A stretch of 12,244 nucleotides of DNA from SLJM01 sp964415785 (GCA_964415785.1 CAYQBU010000121.1:1-12244), one strand, 5' to 3'; positions 1 through 6,724 are shown, numbered from the stretch's first letter. The notes: a model not told the origin generated them from the letters alone. Numbers and translations are program-made.

Positions 1-109
1 CGCCGAAGAGCTTGAGGATGAAGGCGCCGTCGACGAGGTCGCCGGCGTAGTGGGCGTCTTCCATGCCGATGCGGCGGCGAATGAGGACGTCGTCGTGGTC
101 GGTGGCCAT
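1..109 (-). CDS. Hotdog-fold acyl-CoA enzyme, N-terminal fragment (partial)
   Basis: This is the first 36 codons of a minus-strand gene that runs off the left edge of the window. The ATG at 107-109 has a GGAG ribosome site (116-119) six bases upstream, which fixes the start. The visible peptide includes the stretch DAHYAGDLVDGAFILKLFG. From memory of the families, a [YH]-[AG]-G-x-LVDGA-x-(I/M)LxLFGD stretch near the N-terminus is typical of hotdog-fold acyl-CoA thioesterases and 3-aminobutyryl-CoA ammonia-lyase-like proteins, which act on CoA thioesters in the cytoplasm. There is no signal peptide, unlike most neighbours. It lies only 24 bp beyond a strong terminator that closes the upstream gene, so its promoter is not obvious. 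The specific activity cannot be chosen from this fragment. Confidence 0.55.
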   Translation of the reverse strand, partial: MATDHDDVLIRRRIGMEDAHYAGDLVDGAFILKLFG

Positions 110-133
110 GTGATGCTCCAGAAAGAGAGAAGG

Positions 134-172
134 AAAAAAAAGCGCCACCGCATCCCGGGGGGGCGGTGGCGC
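134..172 (-). terminator. Intrinsic terminator of the 194-2191 lipoprotein gene
   Basis: On the minus strand a perfect 10-bp GC-rich stem (GCGCCACCGC at 163-172 pairing with GCGGTGGCGC at 142-151) encloses an 11-nt loop and is followed by eight U residues (A run at 134-141 on the plus strand). It lies 22 bases after the stop codon of the upstream lipoprotein gene and ends 24 bases before the next start codon. Stem strength and U-tract length suggest efficient termination. The arm core CCACCGC is shared with the terminator of the paralogous gene at 2349-2383. Confidence 0.92.
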
Positions 173-193
173 AGGGTTGAGGCTTAGATCACT

Positions 194-2191
194 TTAGAAG
201 CCGCCGATGCCGTCGTTGGCGGAGTCCAGGGAGTGACTGGTGGCGTATCCGTCGATGACCTGAAAGGTGGGTTGCTCGCCCCACACCACGTCGCCGACAT
301 ACCAGAAATGGTCGGTTTCATCGAGGGTTCGGGTCATCTGTTCCACGAGAAGGGTACCGAAGTAGATGCGGACGGTGGCCACGGCGGCGCCGTAGCCCTT
401 GTCGTCGTAGTAGTGGACGCCCACGGGGTGAGCACCGGTCTCGGGGTCGGCGTGGTTGATATTCTCGGGATCGGCGCCGTAGTAGTCGTCGATGTCGAGG
501 AAGACGTTATTTTGGCCATCGCCGGTCCAATCCTGTTGGTCGAAGGTCCAGTAGACGGAGTCGAAGGCGTCGCCCCAGGATCCGCCGGGACGGACGTAGT
601 GGAGATCCAGATCGGTGCCCACGCCAGCGTCGGGGATGGGTCCGCCATAGGCGGCGTCGACGTTGGGGGTATGCCAGACGAGCTGGATGTGGACGTCTTC
701 GTCGGGAGCGGCGAGGATGTCGAGGACGGCGGGCTCACAGTTGGGGATGCCAAAGTCGTTATAGACGGTGAGCTCGATCATGAAGTTACCGACGATGTCG
801 ACCTCGAAGGTCGGGTTCTGGGCCGAGGAGTCGCTGACGTCGTTTTGAGAGCCGTCGGGCTGGTAGATGACGTCCCATTCGTAGTCCAGGGAGCCGCCCT
901 CGGGGTCGGAGCTACCGGAGCTGTCGAGGTGGACGAGGTCCTGGTTGGTGGCTTCCACGGGGTTGGAGGGAGCGGTGAGTCCATCGACGGAGCCGCCGAC
1001 ACTGGCGATGGGGCAGCCGGCGTCGACGCCCTCGCCCTGAAGATCGACGGGAAGCTCCTGGTTGATGCCGGCGTTGCTCTCGATGATCAATTCGCCGGAG
1101 TGAGTGGTTTCCTCGTCGGGGGCGTAGCCGATCAGGGCGGTGGTGACCTGGCCGGGCAGCAGGACATGGGGGGCGTCGGGCAGTCCCACGGGGAGGGCGT
1201 CTTCGCGAACGGAGAAGACGCCGCCGCCGTCATCGCTAATCGTCAGGTCGTAGATCTCGAGCTCCTCTTCGGAGGAGCAGTTCTCAATGGTCAGGGTGTG
1301 GAAGTTGGCTTCCTGAATGGAGCGCAGACCAAAGTCGATGCCGTTGGGGTCGGAGATGGCGATGCAGCCGTCGCCGCCGTTGCCCATCATGTCGAGGGCG
1401 AGGTTGGAGTTATGGGGATCGGTGCTCTCGATGATGATCTCGCCGGGGATTCCGCCGTCATCGCCGGACTCGTCGTCGGGATGGAAGGTTACGCGCATGA
1501 AGGTGGGCGCGCCGCCCTCTTCGAGCTGGGCGGGAGGGGTGGAGCTGTCGTCGTTGGACGGGGGCGGATCGCCGCTGTCGGTCATGGAGTCAAAGAAGCC
1601 GATGCTATAGTCGCTGCTGCCCTGGGCGATATAGATGTCGTCGATGTCGAGCATGCCGCGGCCGTAGTTGCGGATCTCGACGATCTGGCTCTGAGAGGTG
1701 CCGGGGGCGGTCTGGAAGTTCATGGACTGTGGCGACACCGAGATCTCCGGTTGGAAGCCATCGGTAGTAATCTCGATGGTGGCGTCGCGATTGTCGGGGT
1801 CGTTGGTCTCTACCGAGATATGGCCCGTAAAGATCTCTTCGGCGGTGGGTGCGTATTCCACGTAGACTTCGTGGGTCTCGTTAGGAGCGACGGTGACGTT
1901 TTCCCAGGGGTCAAAAAGAGAGAAGACGTCGTCGTCGTGGTTGTGGACCTGCAGGTTGCGAAGAGTGAGGTCACCGCTTCCGATGTTGTCGATTTCCAAG
2001 ATATGGATGTCCGTATCGCCGACGTCGGTGTGGAAGAAGTGGATGTCGTCGGCCTGGAAGGTGGCGGAGTCGCCGCCGGTGATCCCCTCGTCCTCGCTGC
2101 AGGCCGTGGTGAATAGGGCCACCGAGGTCAAAAGGGCGATCAGAAGAATCCATTTTCCGCTGGTCAGGTGACGAGAAGTTGAGTGTCGCAT
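194..2191 (-). CDS. Multidomain surface lipoprotein (Ig-like choice-of-anchor D, PKD, YfaP/DUF2135-like C-terminus)
   Basis: Predicted 665-residue lipoprotein. A lipoprotein signal (about 1-30) ends LFTTA-C31. It is followed by three ASPM/SPD-2/Hydin-type 'choice-of-anchor D' Ig-like domains (about 43-145, 148-272, 276-388) showing phrases such as FGLRSIQ, ENCS and ESNA. A PKD-like domain (393-494) is bracketed by C393 and C485 and contains the hallmark SSGSSDPEGGSLDYEWD. A C-terminal domain (499-645) carries TDLDLHY, LDIDD, PENINH and VGVHYY motifs, resembling the YfaP/DUF2135 beta-sandwich common in Myxococcota. The protein is very acidic. The likely role is binding or adhesion at the cell surface; no catalytic motif is visible. 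The start is the second of two adjacent ATGs (2194 is the alternative), seven bases after AAGGA at 2199-2203. The frame stays open to 2296, but that stretch is 5' leader lacking signal-peptide character. It is a tandem paralogue of 2410-4524 with its own promoter. Confidence 0.85.
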   Translation of the reverse strand: MRHSTSRHLTSGKWILLIALLTSVALFTTACSEDEGITGGDSATFQADDIHFFHTDVGDTDIHILEIDNIGSGDLTLRNLQVHNHDDDVFSLFDPWENVTVAPNETHEVYVEYAPTAEEIFTGHISVETNDPDNRDATIEITTDGFQPEISVSPQSMNFQTAPGTSQSQIVEIRNYGRGMLDIDDIYIAQGSSDYSIGFFDSMTDSGDPPPSNDDSSTPPAQLEEGGAPTFMRVTFHPDDESGDDGGIPGEIIIESTDPHNSNLALDMMGNGGDGCIAISDPNGIDFGLRSIQEANFHTLTIENCSSEEELEIYDLTISDDGGGVFSVREDALPVGLPDAPHVLLPGQVTTALIGYAPDEETTHSGELIIESNAGINQELPVDLQGEGVDAGCPIASVGGSVDGLTAPSNPVEATNQDLVHLDSSGSSDPEGGSLDYEWDVIYQPDGSQNDVSDSSAQNPTFEVDIVGNFMIELTVYNDFGIPNCEPAVLDILAAPDEDVHIQLVWHTPNVDAAYGGPIPDAGVGTDLDLHYVRPGGSWGDAFDSVYWTFDQQDWTGDGQNNVFLDIDDYYGADPENINHADPETGAHPVGVHYYDDKGYGAAVATVRIYFGTLLVEQMTRTLDETDHFWYVGDVVWGEQPTFQVIDGYATSHSLDSANDGIGGF

Positions 2192-2228
2192 CATGATTTC
2201 CTTAGTAGGGGGTCCGACCCAAAAATAG

Positions 2229-2252
2229 GCACGTGCAACGGTTGCGATCGCA
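2229..2252. promoter_or_regulatory. Overlapping short palindromes in the 5' leader of the 194-2191 gene
   Basis: Three perfect short palindromes lie nearly end to end in the untranslated leader: GCACGTGC (2229-2236), GCAAC-G-GTTGC (2235-2245) and TGCGATCGCA (2243-2252). The middle one has the same AAC-G-GTT core and odd-length symmetry as the 21-bp palindrome at 2290-2310, with centres 60 bp apart (2240 and 2300). They could form an auxiliary operator or alternative mRNA hairpins about 40-60 nt upstream of the ribosome site. Function is inferred; only the symmetry is seen. Confidence 0.4.
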
Positions 2253-2289
2253 CCGGGGGTGCGGGCTCCGAGGCCGTGTCGTTCAGCAA

Positions 2290-2310
2290 GTTCCAAAACG
2301 GTTTTGGAAC
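2290..2310. promoter_or_regulatory. Perfect 21-bp palindrome over the transcription start (operator candidate)
   Basis: Arms GTTCCAAAAC (2290-2299) and GTTTTGGAAC (2301-2310) are exact inverted repeats around a single G at 2300. The element overlaps the last two bases of the -10 hexamer (2309-2314) of the minus-strand promoter and covers the predicted transcription start near 2302. That is the classic position for a dimeric repressor operator. If transcribed from its middle, only one arm would be in the RNA, so a DNA-level role is more likely than a hairpin. No regulator gene is visible in the window. Confidence 0.6.
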
Positions 2311-2337
2311 TATAGGGAGTGAGCAGGGGAAAATCAA
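2309..2337 (-). promoter_or_regulatory. Sigma70-type promoter of the 194-2191 lipoprotein gene
   Basis: Reading the minus strand, a -35 element TTGATT (2332-2337) is followed after exactly 17 bp by a -10 element TATAGT (2309-2314; five of six consensus bases). The predicted start near 2302 gives a leader of about 110 nt before the ATG at 2191. It lies just downstream of the terminator of the upstream paralogue, so the gene is an independent transcription unit. Confidence 0.7.
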
Positions 2338-2348
2338 CAGGGGGTTAG

Positions 2349-2383
2349 AAAAAAAGCCCACCGCCAAAGAGAAGCGGTGGGCT
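2349..2383 (-). terminator. Intrinsic terminator of the 2410-4524 lipoprotein gene
   Basis: On the minus strand AGCCCACCGC (2374-2383) pairs perfectly with GCGGTGGGCT (2355-2364) around a nine-base loop and runs into a U-tract (seven A residues at 2349-2355 on the plus strand; the first is also in the stem). It starts 26 bases after the stop codon of the upstream gene and ends 12 bp before the -35 box of the next one. Confidence 0.92.
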
Positions 2384-2409
2384 TGGAGTGCTGGATCTAA
2401 GACTTTAGA

Positions 2410-4524
2410 TCAGGGGACGTCGGGGAAACCGGAGTCCACATACAGCTCGTCGACGATGTCCAAGAGGTCGACGTCGGGGAAGCCGCCAGGGGCGACGCCG
2501 ATGTTGAGGACGTACCAGAAGTCACCGAAGTCGGTGTCGGGGTCGACACTGCTATCGCTGGGGGCGTTCTCCAGGGTCTGGTGACCCTCGAAGACGAGGT
2601 CGTCGAGGAAGTAGAGGCGAAGCTGAGCGTCGACGGCGCCGAAGCCCTCGTCGCCGAAGTAGTAGACACCGACGGCGTAGTCGTGGTTGGGGTCGGGGTT
2701 GTCGTGGTTGATGTTCTCCGGTTCGTCTCCCGTGAGGTCATCGATGTCGAGGCTGATCTCGCTTCCGTCTTCCCAGTCCGGCTCGCGGTTATTCCAGAAG
2801 ACGCCCCAGGGGCTGGTGCTCCAGGAACCGTTGGGGTGGAGGTAGTGGAGGTCGAGGTCAGCGCCGGTGCCGGTGGGCGAGGCCGGGACTTCCCAGGTCA
2901 GCTCGACGTGGATGTCGCTCTCGGGATCGACGAAGGCGGTGACCTGGTCGGGTTCGCAGGAGACGATGCCCACTTCGTCGAAGACGGACAACTCGATGAC
3001 GTAGGTGCCGGCGATGTCGGCGCGGAAGTCGGCCGTGCTTTGGGTGGCGTTGTTGACGCTGGCCAGGGAGGCGCCGGGGCGGTCGACGACGCTCCACTCG
3101 TAGGAGAGGTCGGTGCCGTCGTCCTCGGGGGAGAAGGAGTTGGTGCCGTCGAGGTCCAGGGTGTCGAGGGGGACGGCCTCGACGAACTCTTCGTCGAAGA
3201 TGCCGGTGCCCTCAATGCCGATGCGGGCATCGGCGATGGGGCACTCGCGGTCGACGCCTTCGCCGAGGACATCGATGTATAGAGGCGAGGATTCGTCGTT
3301 GCTGCTGACGCGCAACACGGCGTCGTCGACCTGTTCTTCGATGGGGCTATAGAGCATTTGGAAGACGGCGGTGCCGCCGGCGTCCATGGTGGCGTTGTCG
3401 CCGTCGGCGATGCCACCGGGGAGGGAGTCGGCGATGATATCGAAGAGCATGTCGCTGTCGTCGAAATCATCGCTGGCGAAGATGTCTTCCAGGGAGACGA
3501 ATTCGTCGTCGTAGAATTTGCCCAATTCGATGTCGGTGATGACCGTTTCCTGGAGGTCGCTGCAGTTTTCAAGGGTGACGGCGCGCTGGGTGGTCTGACC
3601 GAGGGCGGCGGGGCCAAAGTCGACGGTCTCGGCGGTCAAGCAGGGAGCGTCACTATTGGCGATGAGGGCGACCATGGTGTTGGGCGACTGGGGATCGTTG
3701 GAGACGATGTCCATCTGAGTCGAGCGCACGCTCTCGTCGTCGGCGTCGTACCAGACGCGGATTTCGTAGCTGTCGCCGGGCTCAACGTCGTATTGAGGGG
3801 CGTCGCGATCGTATTCCGCGGGGGCCCAGTCGTCGTTGTGGTCGCCGAGTTCTGATCGCTCGTCGGAGTCGAGGTCGTCGACGAGGACGGGATAGGAGAC
3901 GTCGAAGTTCTCGGTGTCGGCGACGATGATGTCGTCGATCTCGAGAGCGGCGGTTCCGTTATTGGTGATCTCGAACATGCGCTGGGCGGCGGGCCCGTCG
4001 GCGGGCACACGGCCAAAGCGCAGGGTGGAGGCCGCCGAGATCTCGGGGGCCGGGGTGGGCGCGATCACGTCGATGGTGACCGAGCTCTGGCCGGCGATAT
4101 TGGTGCTGAAGGTGATCTCGTCGGCGTAACGGACGGGGCCTTCGGGGCTGTATACGACGTCGAGCTCAATGGCTTCGTTGGACTCCAACTCGATGGAGTC
4201 GAGGCCCAATTCGTCGTAATTGAGGATCTCGAAGACGCCGTCTTCGCCGAGGTGGGGCTCGTCGGAGCTACCGAGGGCGAGGTTATTGATGCGGATGGTC
4301 TCGCTACCGTTGTCACCGGCCTCCAAAATCACGGTCTCCGGCAGCGATGTGTCGCCGACGACGGTTTGAGGAAAGTTAATGGTATCGGGGGTGATCTCGA
4401 GATCACCATCGAAGGCACCGGTCACCCCGTCATCGCCGCAACCAGCGGTCAGCGCGATGGCGATGAAGGAGACGAGGGCCGCCCATTTAGCGGTGGATGC
4501 CGAAGCATTATCTGATAAAATCAT
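2410..4524 (-). CDS. Multidomain surface lipoprotein, paralogue of the 194-2191 product
   Basis: Predicted 704-residue lipoprotein. The signal peptide (1-28) ends LTAG-C29. Three choice-of-anchor D Ig-like domains follow (about 41-155, 158-292, 293-424; note FEITNNG, LEIDDI, VDFGPAALGQ, LENCSD). A PKD-like domain (427-532) is bracketed by C428 and C523 and includes LDGTNSFSPEDDGTDLSYEW. The C-terminal YfaP/DUF2135-like domain (536-704) has ADLDLHYLHPNGSW, LDIDD, PENINH and a final FWYV. Domain order, the bracketing Cys pair and the C-terminal motifs match the downstream neighbour, so the two arose by tandem duplication, although they are now strongly diverged. The protein is extremely acidic (many DD/DE runs), typical of salt-adapted exported proteins. 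The ATG at 4524 has only a weak ribosome site; an in-frame stop lies nine codons upstream and no better start is seen. The role is inferred as extracellular binding or adhesion. Confidence 0.85.
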   Translation of the reverse strand: MILSDNASASTAKWAALVSFIAIALTAGCGDDGVTGAFDGDLEITPDTINFPQTVVGDTSLPETVILEAGDNGSETIRINNLALGSSDEPHLGEDGVFEILNYDELGLDSIELESNEAIELDVVYSPEGPVRYADEITFSTNIAGQSSVTIDVIAPTPAPEISAASTLRFGRVPADGPAAQRMFEITNNGTAALEIDDIIVADTENFDVSYPVLVDDLDSDERSELGDHNDDWAPAEYDRDAPQYDVEPGDSYEIRVWYDADDESVRSTQMDIVSNDPQSPNTMVALIANSDAPCLTAETVDFGPAALGQTTQRAVTLENCSDLQETVITDIELGKFYDDEFVSLEDIFASDDFDDSDMLFDIIADSLPGGIADGDNATMDAGGTAVFQMLYSPIEEQVDDAVLRVSSNDESSPLYIDVLGEGVDRECPIADARIGIEGTGIFDEEFVEAVPLDTLDLDGTNSFSPEDDGTDLSYEWSVVDRPGASLASVNNATQSTADFRADIAGTYVIELSVFDEVGIVSCEPDQVTAFVDPESDIHVELTWEVPASPTGTGADLDLHYLHPNGSWSTSPWGVFWNNREPDWEDGSEISLDIDDLTGDEPENINHDNPDPNHDYAVGVYYFGDEGFGAVDAQLRLYFLDDLVFEGHQTLENAPSDSSVDPDTDFGDFWYVLNIGVAPGGFPDVDLLDIVDELYVDSGFPDVP

Positions 4525-4831
4525 AACGAAACCGTGGTTCTCTATGGTCTAGCCAAAGGCGGGCCCCGTGTACTTCACGAGGGCCATCGACGAGTGAAAC
4601 TATGCTCCCCATCATGCGATCGTGGGGAAGTGGGACGCCTTAAATTGGGCGCCCGGACTGGGGGAGAATAGCTAAAAGGCAGGGGTGCGTCAAAGGCACG
4701 AGATAAGGATCGATTGGACAAGGGAAGAAAAAAGGCGTTGAATAAAGAAAACCCACCAGCCGTCACAGTGGTGTCGATGACAGAGCGAAGCGTTTTGAGA
4801 ACCTAACTCGTCTAGCCGGGAGCAAGCAGAT
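4525..4831. other. Divergent intergenic region between two lipoprotein genes
   Basis: This 307-bp stretch separates the minus-strand gene starting at 4524 from the plus-strand gene starting at 4832. It contains the minus-strand promoter at 4665-4693, a GGGCGCCC palindrome near 4647-4654, and the GGGAG ribosome site (4818-4822) of the plus-strand gene. I could not assign a plus-strand promoter: TTGGAC at 4714-4719 has no convincing -10 partner. Short open frames here lack ribosome sites and plausible protein sequence. Confidence 0.6.
4665..4693 (-). promoter_or_regulatory. Sigma70-type promoter of the 2410-4524 lipoprotein gene
   Basis: On the minus strand TTGACG (4688-4693; five of six consensus bases) precedes TATTCT (4665-4670; four of six) with a 17-bp spacer. 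A start near 4658 would give a leader of about 134 nt, similar in length to the leader of the downstream paralogue. No 21-bp palindrome like that at 2290-2310 is present here. Confidence 0.6.
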
Positions 4832-6040
4832 ATGAAGAATTTACCGAGCATCCAACGCATGTTGATAGCCTGTATGGCGGCCCTGGCCCTGGTGGCGATG
4901 GGAGCCCTTTCGGGGTGTTTGATCACCGATGCCGACAATGAGGGCCAGCACAATACGGGCAACGGAGGCTTCGGCGAGTGCTTCCTGGATTGCGAAGAGG
5001 AGCAGGTCTGCCAGACGTTTTGCGATATGTCGGGCTGCTACGAGGATTGCTATACGGAAGAGATCTGCGTGGAGGTATGCGACAGCGGAGGCGGTGGAGG
5101 CATGCCCGGCGATAGCGATCGCTGCTACAGCAATTTCGATTGCCCGCAGGGATGGAGCTGTCAGGGCGGCGAGTGCTACGAGCCCGGAGGCGGAGAGGGC
5201 GGCAGCGCCGGTCTGTGCCAGAATTGCCAGAGCCGCGACGATTGCGTGGAAGATGGCGCGCTGTGTCTGGGACTCAATTACGATGAGGCCACGGGAACGG
5301 GGGAGACGATCTGCAGCCGGGCCTGCTCTTCCAATAGCGATTGTCCCTCGGGCTTTGATTGCCTGAACGTGACCGATGAGCCCGGCGCCTCCGACCAATG
5401 CGTGCCCATGGATGGTGATTCCGTGGGTAGCTGCCAGGCCGGCGACGATCTGGAGTGTGTGCGGGCCAGCGACTGCGATGTCGCCGAGACCTGCGTCAAT
5501 AATAGCTGTCAGGCGCCGGACGATGCGGAGTGCACCGACGATGGGCACTGCGCTAGCGATGAGCGCTGCGAGGCCTTCCAATGCGTCGATGATGCCCAGG
5601 GAACGGAGTGTTTGACGGCCGACGAATGCAGTGGCGACGATATGTGCATCGACGGCGAATGCGTCTCGGAGCCCCAGAGCTGTGTGTTCAATACGGATTG
5701 CGCCGCCAGCGATCGCTGCGTCAACGGCGAGTGCACGGCGACCTGCTCGGGCAACGATGATTGTGGTAGCAGCCAGCGCTGCCGCCACGGCATCTGTGAG
5801 TTCATCGAGTGCTACCAGACGGCCGATTGCGGTGGCGGCGAGATCTGCGTGGAGGCCAAATGCGAGCAGACCTGTGACGCCGACAGCGACTGCGACATGG
5901 GCTTTCGCTGCTCGGGCTTCGGCTATTGCGAAGCCGATCCGGACGTGGAGTGCCGCTCCTCTGCGGAGTGCAGCGCCGATGAGCTCTGCACCGACGATGG
6001 CGAGTGCATGATGGCCTGTGACGTCGACGGCCAGTGCTAA
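4832..6040 (+). CDS. Cysteine-rich modular lipoprotein (Dickkopf/EB-like disulfide repeats)
   Basis: Predicted 402-residue lipoprotein with a perfect lipobox (LSG-C29) and 58 cysteines, 57 in the mature chain. Residues 50-83 hold two copies of C-x3-C-x5-C-x3-C (C50/54/60/64 and C69/73/79/83). After a Gly-rich linker come nine modules of strict spacing C-x5-C-x5-C-x4/5-C, starting at C98, C209, C234, C260, C284, C305, C327, C348 and C374. A looser segment (129-190) has longer loops. The chain ends on C402, half-way through a further module (C396-x5-C402). Spacing resembles the small disulfide modules annotated as Dickkopf-N-terminal/EB-like in Myxococcota. The cysteines imply oxidative folding outside the cytoplasm. 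The GGGAG site at 4818-4822, nine bases upstream, supports the start. Function is unknown; binding or a rigid surface stalk is a guess. It stands alone, ahead of a plus-strand terminator. Confidence 0.85.
   Translation: MKNLPSIQRMLIACMAALALVAMGALSGCLITDADNEGQHNTGNGGFGECFLDCEEEQVCQTFCDMSGCYEDCYTEEICVEVCDSGGGGGMPGDSDRCYSNFDCPQGWSCQGGECYEPGGGEGGSAGLCQNCQSRDDCVEDGALCLGLNYDEATGTGETICSRACSSNSDCPSGFDCLNVTDEPGASDQCVPMDGDSVGSCQAGDDLECVRASDCDVAETCVNNSCQAPDDAECTDDGHCASDERCEAFQCVDDAQGTECLTADECSGDDMCIDGECVSEPQSCVFNTDCAASDRCVNGECTATCSGNDDCGSSQRCRHGICEFIECYQTADCGGGEICVEAKCEQTCDADSDCDMGFRCSGFGYCEADPDVECRSSAECSADELCTDDGECMMACDVDGQC
5123..6037 (+). repeat. Array of C-x5-C-x5-C-x4/5-C coding modules
   Basis: Within the Cys-rich lipoprotein, the codons for residues 98-402 encode repeated modules of about 18-26 residues defined by cysteine spacing rather than DNA identity. 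The densest part (residues 234-402) has seven complete modules in succession, separated by 3-8 residues, and a terminal half module. DNA-level identity between modules is low, so this is an old or selected protein repeat, not a recent tandem duplication. Confidence 0.8.
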
Positions 6041-6064
6041 CCCGGGTTGTTTATAGACAGCATC

Positions 6065-6094
6065 GCCCCCTCCGCTCGGAGGGGGCTTTTTTTT
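6065..6094 (+). terminator. Intrinsic terminator of the Cys-rich lipoprotein gene
   Basis: GCCCCCTCC (6065-6073) pairs with GGAGGGGGC (6078-6086) around a GCTC tetraloop and is followed by eight T residues (6087-6094). It begins 25 bases after the stop codon. There is no A run on the far side, so it acts only on the plus strand; the convergent minus-strand gene ending at 6112 has no clear terminator of its own before reaching this hairpin. Confidence 0.93.
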
Positions 6095-6111
6095 GGGATA
6101 TTCAGAGGGAT

Positions 6112-6723
6112 CTATTCGCTGCGGTGCAGCTCCAGAGTCTCGCTGCGGGTGCAGGGGAGAAGGTCCTGGTAGGCGGCGGCCTGCTCGGGTCGGCAGGATT
6201 GATCGCCCTCCAGAGGAAGGGTGATGGCGTAGTGGCTGCGGGTGATCTCGAGGGTCTCGGAGCCAGGGGTGATGACGGAGCGCGTAGCTGTAAAGCGGCA
6301 CTCGTTTTGGGCGGGCTGAGAGCTCTCCAGGGTGGCGCTGTGGTGGAGGGTGGTGGCCTGCTGGTCTTCGAAGGACCAGGTCAGGCGGTTGTCAGGGGCG
6401 ACTTCGGCGGCGCAGGTGTCGGAGTCCTCCGATTGGCAGGGACGGAGCCGAAGTTGTGGTTCATGGCCCTCGTCGTCGACGGCGTCGATGGAGAGAAAGG
6501 CGATCGGCGGACGGGCGGGGGTGGGCGCGCAGCCCTGTTCGTCCTGGGAGAAGGCGTCGACTTGCCAGAGGCCGGTGAGGTCGTCGACGTCGTAGCTGCC
6601 ATTTAAGGGAAGCCATGATGGGGGCGTATCGCACCCCTGGCAGCCGCCCAGTGAAAGGGCGGCGGCGATGGCGAGGGCCCCCCACCAGGACGAGGGTTTG
6701 AGAGGGCCTATGGATGATTGCAT
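6112..6723 (-). CDS. Small Cys-containing lipoprotein of unknown function
   Basis: Predicted 203-residue lipoprotein with signal peptide 1-27 and lipobox LGG-C28. The mature part begins with a 'LTGLW-x-V' strand followed by a run of predicted beta strands with scattered cysteines. It resembles the small 'L-x-G-T-W ... C' lipoproteins found throughout myxobacteria-like genomes, which have no assigned function; that resemblance is from memory. Its ATG (6721-6723) lies one base beyond the TGA (6725-6727) of the preceding ceramidase-like gene. No good ribosome site is seen, so it is probably translated by coupling from that gene as the second cistron of a two-gene operon. This suggests a partner or accessory role, which is an inference. 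Confidence 0.75.
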   Translation of the reverse strand: MQSSIGPLKPSSWWGALAIAAALSLGGCQGCDTPPSWLPLNGSYDVDDLTGLWQVDAFSQDEQGCAPTPARPPIAFLSIDAVDDEGHEPQLRLRPCQSEDSDTCAAEVAPDNRLTWSFEDQQATTLHHSATLESSQPAQNECRFTATRSVITPGSETLEITRSHYAITLPLEGDQSCRPEQAAAYQDLLPCTRSETLELHRSE

Positions 6724-6724
6724 A

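Noticed and set aside
233..2116. Long plus-strand open frame (627 codons) antisense to the first lipoprotein
   Set aside because: The translation is a low-complexity Val/Gly/Asp mixture mirroring the acidic sense protein; there is no ribosome site or domain, while the sense strand has a signal peptide, domains, promoter and terminator.
2192..2296. N-terminal extension of the first lipoprotein to 2296
   Set aside because: It would put about 35 residues ahead of a good lipoprotein signal and would include the promoter's predicted start region; the ATG pair at 2194/2191 has a ribosome site.
4792..4803. GTTTTGAGAACC upstream of the Cys-rich gene as a half-site of the 21-bp operator
   Set aside because: It has one inserted base relative to the arm GTTTTGGAAC and no matching second arm, so chance resemblance is likely.
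4841..6301. Minus-strand open frame (486 codons) antisense to the Cys-rich lipoprotein
   Set aside because: Ala/Ile/His-rich translation without domains; it crosses a strong plus-strand terminator and overlaps the small lipoprotein gene. The sense frame has a lipobox and regular cysteine spacing.
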